Assembly: GCF_026239695.1 (NCBI RefSeq)
Contig: NZ_JAPIVS010000001.1
Coordinates: forward strand, 930,001 to 994,000
Source of the DNA: Pedobacter sp. MC2016-15
GTDB taxonomy: Bacteria; Bacteroidota; Bacteroidia; Sphingobacteriales; Sphingobacteriaceae
Direction of reading: 5' to 3'
Length of the DNA: 64,000 bases
Positions 48,401 to 56,844 of the stretch are shown one piece after another. The notes under the pieces were generated by a model that saw only the letters and a program-made list of their open reading frames with translations, had not been told where the DNA came from and ran no database searches. How positions within the stretch are numbered: the stretch's first letter is position 1; each line of letters opens with the position of its first letter. The position numbers and the translations under genes are program-made.

Positions 48401-48637
48401 GCCGATAAAGGCCCTGTTGATGCCCACGCGCTTCATCGCTTCCAGATCCCTGACCACCCCTTCCTTCGAAATATTGTCCGACATCCAGTACCAGTAAACT
48501 GTCGTTTGTATAGAATCCGGAATCTGGTTAAAACCCGTTTCCGGTTTTAGCAAGGGCTTTTCTTTATGTTTGGCAGCTTGCGAATATACCAGTGATACAT
48601 TGATAAGGCATAACAGCAGACACAGCGTTTTCTTCAT
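45407..48637 (-). CDS. GH106-type alpha-L-rhamnosidase-like hydrolase
   Basis: The ATG at 48637 is chosen (1076 aa) because it directly starts the signal peptide MKKTLCLLLCLINVSLVYSQ; an ATG at 48682 upstream is also open. Early motifs are VYWYWMSDNISKEGVVRDLE (about 45-64), GINRAFIGNIGGEGV and FNSPGWSQSGGPWVKP, all typical of GH106. The central barrel has VVADSYETGSQNWTDRM and FWSFGSLGDIENRAASSTAH. A C-terminal jelly-roll holds GGVWTAPYTLDITSALKPG. The family removes rhamnose from pectins or bacterial glycans. It is 63 bp downstream of the response regulator. Confidence 0.9.
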   Translation of the reverse strand: MKKTLCLLLCLINVSLVYSQAAKHKEKPLLKPETGFNQIPDSIQTTVYWYWMSDNISKEGVVRDLEAMKRVGINRAFIGNIGGEGVPYGKVKILSEGWWEIMHAALKTATRLNIEIGIFNSPGWSQSGGPWVKPAQSMRYLSSAETFVKGPLKIDQTLARPHQEFQDVKVIAYPVSAGYHKSINSLKPGLTSLPQISDLNRLTDDNDSTGISLEAKKPFVLDISTAQDYTVNSLLIKPLRSALHFSGELQVKEGVNYRTVKSFAVDHSRAELNVGFKPYGPLTVSIPTTTAKQFRVVFKDIQGPAVIAEVRLASTPVVDDYIGKTLAKMWQTPLPYWDAYQWSVQPEPASASGVIDPAKVQDISKFMSPEGKLKWEVPAGDWIIERFGMTPTGVTNAPASPEGTGLETDKMSKEHIKAHFEAFLGQIIKRIPAADRKAWKVVVADSYETGSQNWTDRMSEKFRLQYGYDPTPYLPAIQGRVVGSQDQSDRFLWDLRRFVADNVAYEYVGGLREISHQHGLHTWLEGYGHWGFPAEFLQYGRQSDEVAGEFWSFGSLGDIENRAASSTAHIYGKTKVSAESFTGADSAYSRYPAMMKQRADRFFTEGINNTLLHLYIQQAYEDKNPGVNAPFGNEFNRKNTWFFEIDDFLAYLKRCNLMLQQGRYVADVAYFISEDAPKMTGVQDPALPKGYSFDYINAEVIKTRLTVKDGRIYLPDGLSYGILVLPKLSTIRPDLLAKIKELVRQGAVVLGPRPERSPSLQNYRHADAEVAALSKELWGNIDGQRIKTNRYGKGMVMQGMDLQQALDLLKIAPDMLSTAPDSVLFIHRHTQDAEIYFVSNQKNIPVSFDAKFRVSGKQPELWEPLSGTARDLPSFVQGQEVTTVPLSLEATGSAFVVFRKNGVSSKNAVKSNFPKPITSAEITSPWSVVFDKGGPAKAVKFNRLMDWSQSDNDSIKYFSGSAVYHNTFETGRRAAHTRVMLNLGNVVALAKVKVNGKSVGGVWTAPYTLDITSALKPGKNTLEIKVTNTWVNRLIGDSKLPAAERKTSVNKNPYHPQSRLMVSGLTGPVILETLAY

Positions 48638-48700
48638 CAGGTTTAAAGGCTTGTTTGGTTTTAAGCCCTTAATATAGCGCATTATAACTTAAACGCAACC

Positions 48701-49390
48701 TTAAAATATGAGCTTATATCCTGCGCCCCTGATACTCATGAGCTCAATGGCCGGGTCGTCCCTCAGCATTTTCCGCAGGTGCGACATAAAAACATCCATG
48801 CTGCGCGCATTGTAAAAACTATCATCGCCCCATATTTCCAGCAAAGGCAGCTGCCGCGCCAGCAGTGTATTCCGGTGTTTCAGCAAGAGCTGTAAAAGTG
48901 CCGTCTCCTTGAAAGAGAGTTTGTAGGTATTCACAGGGGTACTCAGCTGCTGACTTACCGGATCCAGCACAGAGCCGCCAAACCTCTGCAGGCTCTCTTC
49001 AGCGTCATTTTTGACACCCGTCGGTTGGAAACGCTGCAACAGGGCTTCCATGCGCACCAGCAGCTCCCCCATATTAAAGGGCTTCCGCATGTAATCATTC
49101 CCCCCGCTGTTAAAACCCCTGATCACATCTGCAGCCAGCGATTTGGCACTGAGAAAAATGATCGGGATACCACTGTCCTGCTTCCGGATATCTTCCGCCA
49201 GAGTATAGCCATCTTTCAGCGGCATCATGATATCCAGCACGCAGATATCCGGGGGCGATGTTTCAAACAAACGCAGTGCTTCCTCACCATCCGCGGCAAG
49301 CTCCACCTCATAGCCACTGCTTCTGAGGCCATCACTAATGATCTGCGCCAGTGTAGGCTCATCCTCGGCGTACAATACTTTATATTTCAT
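48701..49390 (-). CDS. OmpR/PhoB-family response regulator
   Basis: This 229-residue protein has a receiver with E9/D10 and acceptor D53 (DICVLDIMMPLKDG), switch Ser in IIFLSAKS and Lys in YMRKPFNMGELL. A winged-helix Trans_reg_C domain follows (about 130-229) with YKLSFKETALLQLLLKHRNT, FYNARSMDVFMSHLRKML and the RGAGYKLIF ending. The gene start overlaps the end of its kinase gene by 11 bp, so the pair is co-translated. Its position just before GH106 suggests it controls that locus. Confidence 0.95.
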   Translation of the reverse strand: MKYKVLYAEDEPTLAQIISDGLRSSGYEVELAADGEEALRLFETSPPDICVLDIMMPLKDGYTLAEDIRKQDSGIPIIFLSAKSLAADVIRGFNSGGNDYMRKPFNMGELLVRMEALLQRFQPTGVKNDAEESLQRFGGSVLDPVSQQLSTPVNTYKLSFKETALLQLLLKHRNTLLARQLPLLEIWGDDSFYNARSMDVFMSHLRKMLRDDPAIELMSIRGAGYKLIF

Positions 49391-50837
49391 GGTATGCGGG
49401 TAGGTCGATCGTAAATATACTGCCTTTGCTGCTGCTTTGGACGCTGATATGTCCCTTGTGCAGGCTTATGATCTGGCGGACGTAATAAAGGCCCAGGCCC
49501 GACCCTTTTACATTATGGATATCGGGATGATCCGAGACTCTGAAAAAGCGATCAAATATCCGCTCCTGGTATTGTTTCGGAATACCCGGACCTTCATCCT
49601 GCACGGTAATTTTTACTCTTTTTGCATCTGATCTGCAGGTTACGGTAATCACTGCAGGTTTACCGCTGTATTTAATGGCATTGTCGATCAGGTTATAAAA
49701 AACACTGGTCAGGTGCACCGGGTCTCCATCCACAAAACAAGGTTCTGCAGAGGGCAGATAATTGATCTGCAGCTGCTGTGGATTTCCGAGGCGCATTGCA
49801 GAAACCACACTCTCCAGTCCCTGCTGCAGGTCGTACAATTCCGGCCTCAGCCTGATGCCCCCGTTATCCAGCTCATCCAGGTTCAGCACCTTATCAATGA
49901 TCTGGTTCAGCCGCTGAATTTCAGTTTTACTGATGCCTACATACTCATCCAGCTTTGCGGGTTCATTTGCCAGCTGGTAGCGCGTAATGGCATCCAGTGC
50001 TGCATCGATAATCGCTACAGGGGTTTTCAGTTCATGCGTCATGTTGCCCGTAAAAGCAAGTCGGGCATGCGTATACAGTCGCTGGCTCCGCATCATCCTG
50101 AAGAGGAAGTAGAAAGCCAGACCAGTCATCAGCAACATCAGCAATGAGGAGATCAGGTAATAGCGCATGCGGTAGATCACCACATTATCCAGGGATGGTA
50201 CCACATACTGATAGCTGTGCAGGAAAAAGTAGATGTTATAGGCATACAGCTCACTGCGGTAATCGGCCTTCTGCGACTGCTTCCAGAGCTTCATGTCTTC
50301 GGGTTTACCAGTGTCAAAGTTATGCAGCAGGTGATACCCTCTTACATTCAGGTTATTCTTCTCAAACTGCTTTTGCACCAGGCTGTCCATACGCTTCAGG
50401 TCTCTCTCGTCAGCTTCCTGTATCGTTTCCAGCGATTCACCTTTATCAAATATCCTTACGATCTTCCGTTTTTTCTGAACTCCCTTTTTTTCAGGTATTC
50501 TTAAACTGATATCAATGAAGGTACTGTCATCATTCATCACTGATTCGAAGCGCGCCGACACATGCCGCTTGCGCATCTTGACAAAAGCCTGCTTTGTCTG
50601 CAGCCACTCCGGCGAGAGAAAGAAATTACGGAAGTTCTCACTCTTTTCGTGCCCGCGTGCCACACTCAGGTAATCGTTCGTGCGCGAAGCATCGTTCAGC
50701 GCCTGCTCCAGGTCGCGTTTTAACTGTACCTGCTGCGCATGAAAGAGCTGCAGCAGCCATGCAGCCTGCAAGCCAATGCTGGCGATAATCGCGATTGCCA
50801 CCAGCGGATAAGCGTATCGGTTTGATAACCATTTCAT
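49380..50837 (-). CDS. Sensor histidine kinase
   Basis: This 485-residue kinase has two TM segments (about 10-33 and 226-246) around a periplasmic sensor domain of about 190 residues. The HisKA motif FTGNMTHELKTPVAIID has the phospho-acceptor at H268. HATPase motifs are NLIDNAIKY, DEGPGIP, FFRV and GSGLGLYYV (about 360-465). The sensor part has no clear known fold. It is divergent from the beta-barrel receptor gene with a 109-bp gap, and upstream of the glycan locus on the same strand. Confidence 0.94.
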   Translation of the reverse strand: MKWLSNRYAYPLVAIAIIASIGLQAAWLLQLFHAQQVQLKRDLEQALNDASRTNDYLSVARGHEKSENFRNFFLSPEWLQTKQAFVKMRKRHVSARFESVMNDDSTFIDISLRIPEKKGVQKKRKIVRIFDKGESLETIQEADERDLKRMDSLVQKQFEKNNLNVRGYHLLHNFDTGKPEDMKLWKQSQKADYRSELYAYNIYFFLHSYQYVVPSLDNVVIYRMRYYLISSLLMLLMTGLAFYFLFRMMRSQRLYTHARLAFTGNMTHELKTPVAIIDAALDAITRYQLANEPAKLDEYVGISKTEIQRLNQIIDKVLNLDELDNGGIRLRPELYDLQQGLESVVSAMRLGNPQQLQINYLPSAEPCFVDGDPVHLTSVFYNLIDNAIKYSGKPAVITVTCRSDAKRVKITVQDEGPGIPKQYQERIFDRFFRVSDHPDIHNVKGSGLGLYYVRQIISLHKGHISVQSSSKGSIFTIDLPAYHEI

Positions 50838-50934
50838 CTTACTAAGTTGCTAATAATTAGCGGATGCTGATCAGCCCTCCTGCAGATTTAACCTTGTTTA
50901 ACATTGCTTAACGAGCCATAACATTAATCCAGGC

Positions 50935-50942
50935 TAGGTTTG
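50935..50942 (+). promoter_or_regulatory. -7 box at leaderless position
   Basis: TAGGTTTG matches TAnnTTTG exactly and ends 4 nt before the ATG at 50947, the same spacing as at 28089/28101. No clear TTTG at -33. Confidence 0.45.
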
Positions 50943-50946
50943 TACC

Positions 50947-53316
50947 ATGAAAACGATCGCATTTATTCTCCTGTTATTTTTGCCTTGTCTGGCCTTTTCA
51001 CAATCCATAGTAAAGGGCAAAATTAATGATACCTCCGGAAAGCCATTGGATGGCGTAACAGTAACACTGAGCCTCGACCAGAAAGTGGTGGCTTCGGCCT
51101 TTGCCGACCTCGGGAACTTCAACCTTAAATATCCCGCGGCGGGAACTTATATGCTGTCGGCCAGCCTTGTGGGTTATGAGCCCCTGCTGATGCAGATACA
51201 GTTGCCCAAAGACAGTCTGCTGCTGGTGATGCAGGCCAGCAGCAAGCAACTGAATGAAGTGACTATCTCCTACCGCCGCCCGCTGATCGAGCGTAAGATC
51301 GACAGGCTCAGCTTTAACGTGGAGAACAGCATCCTCGCCACCGGAGGCAGCGCCTGGGAGGCAGTCAGCAAAACACCTGGCGTACAGATTACTGCCAGCA
51401 ACGAAGTAACTGCCAACCGTAAAAACGTCAGGATCTACATGGATGGGAAACCACTGGAAATCTCCGGCGACGACCTGCAGGCTTATTTGCAGGGCTTACC
51501 CTCAGATCAGGTGGCGCGTATCGAGCTGTTCTCCAACCCTCCGGCACAGTTTGATGCCGAAGGTGCCTCAGTCATCAACATCATCAGCAAAAGCACCAAA
51601 AAACAGGGCTTAAACTTAAGCCTCAACAGCGCCTTTACCCAGGCTACCTACAGCAGGTACAGTGCGGGAACATCCTTCAATTACCGAAAAGACAAGCTGA
51701 ATATCTTTGGCAGCTACAGTTATGCCCGCCGCCATAACTTTCAGGATCACGATACCTATATCAATTTTGGCACCTCCTTCTGGAGCAACCCCAGCCGTAA
51801 CATCTACAAAACAGACAACCATACCTACCGCGCCGGCGCAGATTATCAACTGTCAGAAAACCAGGTACTGGGCGTGTTGTTCAGCGGAAATAACCGCAAT
51901 GGTACTACTGCAGGGAGCGGCCTCACCAGCGTAATCAGCAATCAGCAGCTGGATTCTACGCTGCGCACGGATAACTTTTCCAAAAACCAGGGTAATCAGT
52001 ATACGTATAATCTGAATTATAACCTGAAGCTCGATTCAGGAAAAAGCAACCTGAATATTGATGCCGACTACTCGACATACAATACGAACTCTGAAGCATT
52101 TGCCGATAACCGTTCCTTTCTGCCCGACGGCAGTCAGACGCCCAGCATGTTCCATATCTTCACCCCCAGCACACAGGACATCAGCATCTACTCCGGTAAG
52201 GTAGATTATACTTACCAGATCGCAAAAGTATGGGACCTCAGTTCAGGCATCAAATACAGCAGTACGGAGAGTAAGAATACTTTCGATTACTTCGACAGGG
52301 TAGAAAGTACGCTGAGGCCAGTGCCGGAAAATGGTAACCATTTTACTTATAAAGAGAGCACCGCAGCAGCTTATACCAGTCTTACGCGTACGCTGGGGAA
52401 ATTGACCTTGCAGGCTGGTTTGCGCGCAGAACACACCCGTACCCGCGGTTATTCTATCACGCTGGATTCCTTAAACCAGCGAAATTACTTCAAGCTTTTC
52501 CCAACGTTTTTCGGCCAGTACAAAATCAATGATCAGCATGAGCTGCTTCTCAATTACGCCTACCGCATCAACCGACCGGAATATAACAGGCTCAACCCTG
52601 CCAAACGTTTTTCTTCCCCCTACAATATTTACGTCGGCAATCCCGCCCTGCAGCCTTCCTTTGTACACAGTATTGAATTGGGTTATACCTTCAAACAAAA
52701 TTACAACCTAACCGCCTACTATACGCAAACGCAGGACCTGTTTACCAACATCAACATTCAGGACAACGAAACGAAAATTTACTATGGCACACATGCCAAC
52801 CTGGGCTATAGCGCCATGGCGGGATTAAGAGTATCGGCGACTATCCATCCCCTCTCCTTCTGGGAAATCTATGCTCTGGGAGATCTGTATAGGCAGCGCG
52901 AAAAGTCTGCTTACCTGTCGGGAAGTTATGATAACCGCCTTGTTTCCTTCGGTGGAGTCCTCAACCAGTCCTTCACCATCAAATCAGATATGGGTTTAAA
53001 AGCAGAAATCAACGGTGTTTACAATGGCCCGGGTTTACAGGGGATCTACCGCAGCGGTCATAATACATTTATCGACGCCGGTATCAAAACCGATATTTTT
53101 GCCGGTAAAGGCAATCTTCGCCTGGCAGTGAGCGATATATTCAACACCAATTACTATAACGTCGGCATTAATTTTCAGGATCAGCAAAGCAGGTTCTTTC
53201 ATCAGGTTGAAAGCCGCAGTGTGACGCTGAGCCTTAGCTACCGACTGGGTAAAAACCTCAAAGCTGCACGAAGCAGGACAACTGCGAGTGAGGAAGAGCG
53301 GAAACGCGCACAGTAG
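50947..53316 (+). CDS. Outer-membrane beta-barrel receptor (TonB-dependent-like)
   Basis: This 789-residue protein has a signal peptide (ending LAFSQ), a CarboxypepD_reg-like domain (about 20-95) with DTSGKPLDGVTVTLSLDQ, then a plug-like region (LNEVTISYRRPLIERKIDRL and SKTPGVQITASNEVTANRKN) and the OMP_b-brl_3 barrel to the end. The final strand is SVTLSLSYRLG and then a basic tail. It is smaller than SusC and lacks a SusD partner. It is divergent from the two-component system, and the start is fixed by the signal peptide. Confidence 0.9.
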   Translation: MKTIAFILLLFLPCLAFSQSIVKGKINDTSGKPLDGVTVTLSLDQKVVASAFADLGNFNLKYPAAGTYMLSASLVGYEPLLMQIQLPKDSLLLVMQASSKQLNEVTISYRRPLIERKIDRLSFNVENSILATGGSAWEAVSKTPGVQITASNEVTANRKNVRIYMDGKPLEISGDDLQAYLQGLPSDQVARIELFSNPPAQFDAEGASVINIISKSTKKQGLNLSLNSAFTQATYSRYSAGTSFNYRKDKLNIFGSYSYARRHNFQDHDTYINFGTSFWSNPSRNIYKTDNHTYRAGADYQLSENQVLGVLFSGNNRNGTTAGSGLTSVISNQQLDSTLRTDNFSKNQGNQYTYNLNYNLKLDSGKSNLNIDADYSTYNTNSEAFADNRSFLPDGSQTPSMFHIFTPSTQDISIYSGKVDYTYQIAKVWDLSSGIKYSSTESKNTFDYFDRVESTLRPVPENGNHFTYKESTAAAYTSLTRTLGKLTLQAGLRAEHTRTRGYSITLDSLNQRNYFKLFPTFFGQYKINDQHELLLNYAYRINRPEYNRLNPAKRFSSPYNIYVGNPALQPSFVHSIELGYTFKQNYNLTAYYTQTQDLFTNINIQDNETKIYYGTHANLGYSAMAGLRVSATIHPLSFWEIYALGDLYRQREKSAYLSGSYDNRLVSFGGVLNQSFTIKSDMGLKAEINGVYNGPGLQGIYRSGHNTFIDAGIKTDIFAGKGNLRLAVSDIFNTNYYNVGINFQDQQSRFFHQVESRSVTLSLSYRLGKNLKAARSRTTASEEERKRAQ

Positions 53317-53321
53317 TGATT

Positions 53322-54404
53322 TTATTTGCTGGATATGCTTTTCTGAAGTTTCCTCTTCAGGAATTTCCTCAGCGGCATATCCAGTAAAATCAAGACCAGG
53401 TACGCCAGTCCTACCAAGGCTGCTGTTCCAAGAATAATGACCATGACCATCGTCTGAAGAGAAGGTTTCTGGCGCTCTATAAAACTGAGGCAGATCCACA
53501 TAAAGGGATAGTGGATCATATACAGCGGATAAGAAATATCACCCAAAAACTTGCATATCCTTTCCCAGCCGGATGTTAAACGGGCGCCTGCACCCAGGGC
53601 TACCAGGAAGGGAAAGTAGAGCAGCACCACCAGCGGGTCCACGAAATAGTTAGTTTTTTCTGCAAAGGGAACCATAAAAGTAAGCAGCAGCAATAGCGAC
53701 ATGACCGGAAACCCGATCCTGGATTTCAGGACCCAGTTTGAGCGGAATAACAGGATGCCCGCGAGGAAGGAATAAAACACCCTGATGCCACCACCCCAAA
53801 AGTTATCTCCGCCCCAGCCTACGCCAAGATAACCCGATTGATAAGTTTCATAACACAGGAGAACTGCTGCTACGATTAATAGTATCCGCATCGCTCCTCT
53901 CCTGAGTTTGAATAATATCAATGCATAAAAGATATTGGCAATATATTCCCAGAAGAGCGACCAGGTTGGAGGGTTCAGGTGAAAGAAGTTAAAATACCGC
54001 TCCGTTACTGTCGGGAAAGGGATCAGCAGGCAGGAGGCGATAAACATCAAAAATGTTTTTCCTGCATACTTAGCATATAAATTTATAAAAGGATCATATA
54101 CAAAAGTGATCAGACCGATCAGCGATCCAATAATCACCAGCGGATGCAAACGTATCAGCCTCAACTTCATGAACTGCCATACCCCCATTTGTCCGATGCG
54201 GTGATCATAGGCATAGGCAATCACAAATCCCGAAAGGCAGAAGAAGAAATCTACCGCCAGGTGGCCATGGGCGATGAAGCTATCGTGGTAGTCGGGCACC
54301 ACAAACTCCATAAAATGATAAACCACCACAGATATTGCAGCTACTCCACGTAATCCGTCAAGTATCTCAAAATGTTGTTTTGTCGCGAGGCTGGTTTTCT
54401 GCAC
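53322..54404 (-). CDS. Acyltransferase 3 family protein
   Basis: This 360-residue polytopic protein begins HFEILDGLRGVAAISVVVYHF, with the DGLRG and H motifs of the family at about residues 13-33, followed by FFFCLSGFVIAYAYDHRIG and a further set of about ten TM segments. It should acylate an exposed sugar or lipid. It is 6 bp after the AraC gene stop-to-start on the same strand, so it is probably co-transcribed with it. It is convergent with the beta-barrel receptor gene, only 5 bp apart. Confidence 0.9.
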   Translation of the reverse strand: MQKTSLATKQHFEILDGLRGVAAISVVVYHFMEFVVPDYHDSFIAHGHLAVDFFFCLSGFVIAYAYDHRIGQMGVWQFMKLRLIRLHPLVIIGSLIGLITFVYDPFINLYAKYAGKTFLMFIASCLLIPFPTVTERYFNFFHLNPPTWSLFWEYIANIFYALILFKLRRGAMRILLIVAAVLLCYETYQSGYLGVGWGGDNFWGGGIRVFYSFLAGILLFRSNWVLKSRIGFPVMSLLLLLTFMVPFAEKTNYFVDPLVVLLYFPFLVALGAGARLTSGWERICKFLGDISYPLYMIHYPFMWICLSFIERQKPSLQTMVMVIILGTAALVGLAYLVLILLDMPLRKFLKRKLQKSISSK

Positions 54405-54410
54405 GGGCGA

Positions 54411-55340
54411 CTAATTAAATGATCTCCTGAAGGCCAGGGGCGACAAGCTTGTTTTTGCCCTGAACAATTTGGTGAAGGAGGAAGGATGGCCGAAACCTAG
54501 TTCGTATGCTACTTCAGATACCGATAAAGCTGTGGTAGATAATTTTTCCTTCGCCTTGTCAATGATCTTCTGATGGATCAGGCTCTGTGTATTCTGCCCG
54601 ATCACGGCGCGTACCATATCACTTAAGTACCGTGGAGATACATTCATCTGGTCAGACAGGTACTGTACCGTGGGTATGCCATCTTCCAGTGATACATTGC
54701 TATTAAAGTAATCATCCAGGATATCATCGAGTTTCTGCAACATATCATTGTTTACAGCCTTCCTGGTTATGAACTGCCTTTTATAAAAACGATTGGAATA
54801 ATTGAGCAGCAGCTCGATCTGTGAAATGATCACATCCTGACTAAAATCATCGATCCTGCTGTTCAGCTCTTCCTCAATATTATTGAAAATTGATATGATG
54901 GTTGCCGCTTCTTTCTCCGATAGGTGCAGCGCTTCATTTGCGGCATAAGAGAAGAATCCGTATTGCTTGATCTTCTTTGCTATGGGGTAGCCCAGGAAAA
55001 AATCGGGATGAACCAGCAAAGTATACATGGAGCAGGTCTTTTCCACCTCCGTGCTGCAGTTGGCAAGCAGCTGATTGGGTGCCGCGAATAACATTCCGCC
55101 ATTGCTGAAATCGTAAAAACCCTGTCCGTATTTTACCCTGCTGCCCAATCCGGGTTTAAAAGCAATCCTGTAGAAATTGGGTATTGTATTAGCGCTGAGC
55201 TCGTTGATCGGCAATACCACCCTTTCAGTGGAACCATCAATGAGGCTGATCAAAGGGTGTACCGGCGATGGCAAAGCGTGATATTTATGGATATCTGCCA
55301 GCGTAACCGGTTGCACATCAGCAGCTGTTTTCTTTTTCAT
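54411..55340 (-). CDS. AraC-family transcriptional regulator
   Basis: This 309-residue protein has a C-terminal AraC domain: HTH1 TVQYLSDQMNVSPRYLSDMV (about 221-240) and HTH2 LSVSEVAYELGFGHPSSFTKL (about 273-293), ending LSPLAFRRSFN. The N-terminal part (about 20-180) is of the cupin-like sensory type. It lies downstream of an SDR gene on the same strand; AraC/SDR pairs are common in Bacteroidota. It is followed by an acyltransferase gene 6 bp on. Confidence 0.92.
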   Translation of the reverse strand: MKKKTAADVQPVTLADIHKYHALPSPVHPLISLIDGSTERVVLPINELSANTIPNFYRIAFKPGLGSRVKYGQGFYDFSNGGMLFAAPNQLLANCSTEVEKTCSMYTLLVHPDFFLGYPIAKKIKQYGFFSYAANEALHLSEKEAATIISIFNNIEEELNSRIDDFSQDVIISQIELLLNYSNRFYKRQFITRKAVNNDMLQKLDDILDDYFNSNVSLEDGIPTVQYLSDQMNVSPRYLSDMVRAVIGQNTQSLIHQKIIDKAKEKLSTTALSVSEVAYELGFGHPSSFTKLFRAKTSLSPLAFRRSFN

Positions 55341-55359
55341 TCAAATGATAGGTTTATAA

Positions 55360-55393
55360 TAGTGATGACACCCACATGCAGGTGTCATCACTA
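55360..55393. repeat. Perfect 13-bp hairpin between SDR and AraC
   Basis: TAGTGATGACACC and GGTGTCATCACTA are perfect inverted copies around an 8-base loop. It lies 53 bp after the SDR stop and 20 bp before the AraC start. With no T-run, it may be an operator for the AraC protein or an RNA hairpin ending the SDR transcript. Confidence 0.6.
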
Positions 55394-55446
55394 AATTTAT
55401 AAATTATGTCGTAAACGAAGCACGATCATCATAAAATTTGACTCTT

Positions 55447-56238
55447 CTACCACGGATAGGCTCCTTCAGAACCTGAGAAGATGCTTTCAGGACCATTTTC
55501 TCCCAGCGCCGCACGTACGATGTTGCGGGAGCCTTCTTCTAAACTATCAGTTCCCTGGAAATTATTCATAGCCGTAGCAGTGAAACCCGGACTGGCAGCT
55601 TCTACTTTGATATTTGTAGATTCCAGGTCCATCGCCAGTGATAAGGTGATGGCGTTAAGCGCTGTTTTTGAGGCGCCATAAACTACGCCGAAGCCACCAC
55701 GGAAAGGAAAGCTTGGGTCAGAGTTCAGCGTGAGCGAAGCCATGCCGCTGGAAACGTTTACGATACGGGCACTTGGCGCCTGACGCAGCAGCGGAAGGAA
55801 AGCCTGCGAAACTGCAAGCACTCCGAATACGTTGGTTTCCCATACTTCACGCACTTCATCCAGCGATGCTGAAACGGCTTTACCTGAGGCCAGGATCTCT
55901 TCCAGTGTTCTGCCAGGTGCTCCTGCATGTGCGATACCGGCGTTATTTACGAGAAGGTCTAGTCTTCCGAACTCCGCAGTGATATGTGCTGCTGCTGCAG
56001 TAATGGAGTCATTGTTGGTTACGTCAATAGCTACAGGATAGGCGTTTGCCCCTACTTCAGCTACAGCTTCTTTGGCGCTTTCAAGTTTACGGGCGCCAAT
56101 CACTACGCTGAATCCATGTCCAGCTAATTCTTTGGCTACCTGCAAGCCAATGCCTCGGTTTGCGCCAGTGATCAATGCTACTTTTTTGTCGTGTATAGCT
56201 GCGGGTGTTGCAGCGTTTGTTTCAGATTTGTTAGTCAT
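55447..56238 (-). CDS. Short-chain dehydrogenase/reductase (SDR)
   Basis: I chose the ATG at 56238 (263 aa, MTNKSETNAATPA); an upstream start at 56268 would add 10 residues. The cofactor motif is TGANRGIG (about 25-32), then NNAGIAHAG (about 100-108), catalytic Ser in VNVSSGMASL (about 160-169) and Tyr/Lys in YGASKTALNAITLS (about 188-201). The ARKLESAKE segment after strand 2 indicates NADP. It lies in an SDR/AraC/acyltransferase run on the minus strand. Confidence 0.9.
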   Translation of the reverse strand: MTNKSETNAATPAAIHDKKVALITGANRGIGLQVAKELAGHGFSVVIGARKLESAKEAVAEVGANAYPVAIDVTNNDSITAAAAHITAEFGRLDLLVNNAGIAHAGAPGRTLEEILASGKAVSASLDEVREVWETNVFGVLAVSQAFLPLLRQAPSARIVNVSSGMASLTLNSDPSFPFRGGFGVVYGASKTALNAITLSLAMDLESTNIKVEAASPGFTATAMNNFQGTDSLEEGSRNIVRAALGENGPESIFSGSEGAYPW

Positions 56239-56377
56239 AACGTTTGTTATTAAAAGATAATAACTCAAAGGTCTGACCTGCGCATTTGATAAAATTTGCC
56301 AAAATGCCGGAAAACTTTGCTGAAATGAGTTTCAAAAAAATTACCACAGTAAATGATTTCGGGATTACATTTCGCAG

Positions 56378-56799
56378 ATGAAACAGCAAAACGACAGGTT
56401 ATGGAAAGTTATTCTGGAGCATTTTTTTTATGATTTCCTGCTCCTGATAGATCCTGATCTGACTGCATTCCAGATGTAAAGGAAAAGGAGCTCGTCAATT
56501 TTCTTTTTTACTATGTAAATTTTGAATTTTCAGAAACACAAGCTAAATTTGAACAGGAAATTAATTTGTTAACAAATAAGAACATCAGCAAAATGACGAT
56601 TCAACAGATTGTATTGGGGCAAAGGGAACTTATTGGCAAGAGAAAAGGGATTAAAATTGGGGAAAGGAAAGCAAAAGAAGAAGTGGTTGCCAGAATGTTA
56701 GAAATGAAAATGCTCAGTGAAGAGCAAATAATTGAAATGACAGAAGTCACTCCTAAGTTGGTCGGCAGGATACGTAAAAAGCTGGAAAAGGTACACTAA
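56378..56799 (+). pseudogene. Decayed Rpn-family nuclease/transposase-like gene
   Basis: The ATG at 56378 gives a 33-codon reading MKQQNDRLWKVILEHFFYDF and so on, stopping at 56479. This matches the conserved N-terminus of Bacteroidota Rpn-type PD-(D/E)XK proteins. The following frame (open from 56458) reads DVKEKELVNFLFYYVNFEF, then the charged RKGIKIGERKAKEEV tail and a helical LSEEQIIEMTEVTPKLVGRI end, matching the C-terminus of the same family. The roughly 150-200 residue nuclease core between them is missing and there is a frameshift at the join. Family members are about 300 residues, so this is an internally deleted remnant. Confidence 0.75.
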
Positions 56800-56844
56800 C
56801 ACCAATCAGTGTACACGCGACAGTTATTATGTTTTTCGGCTTAA

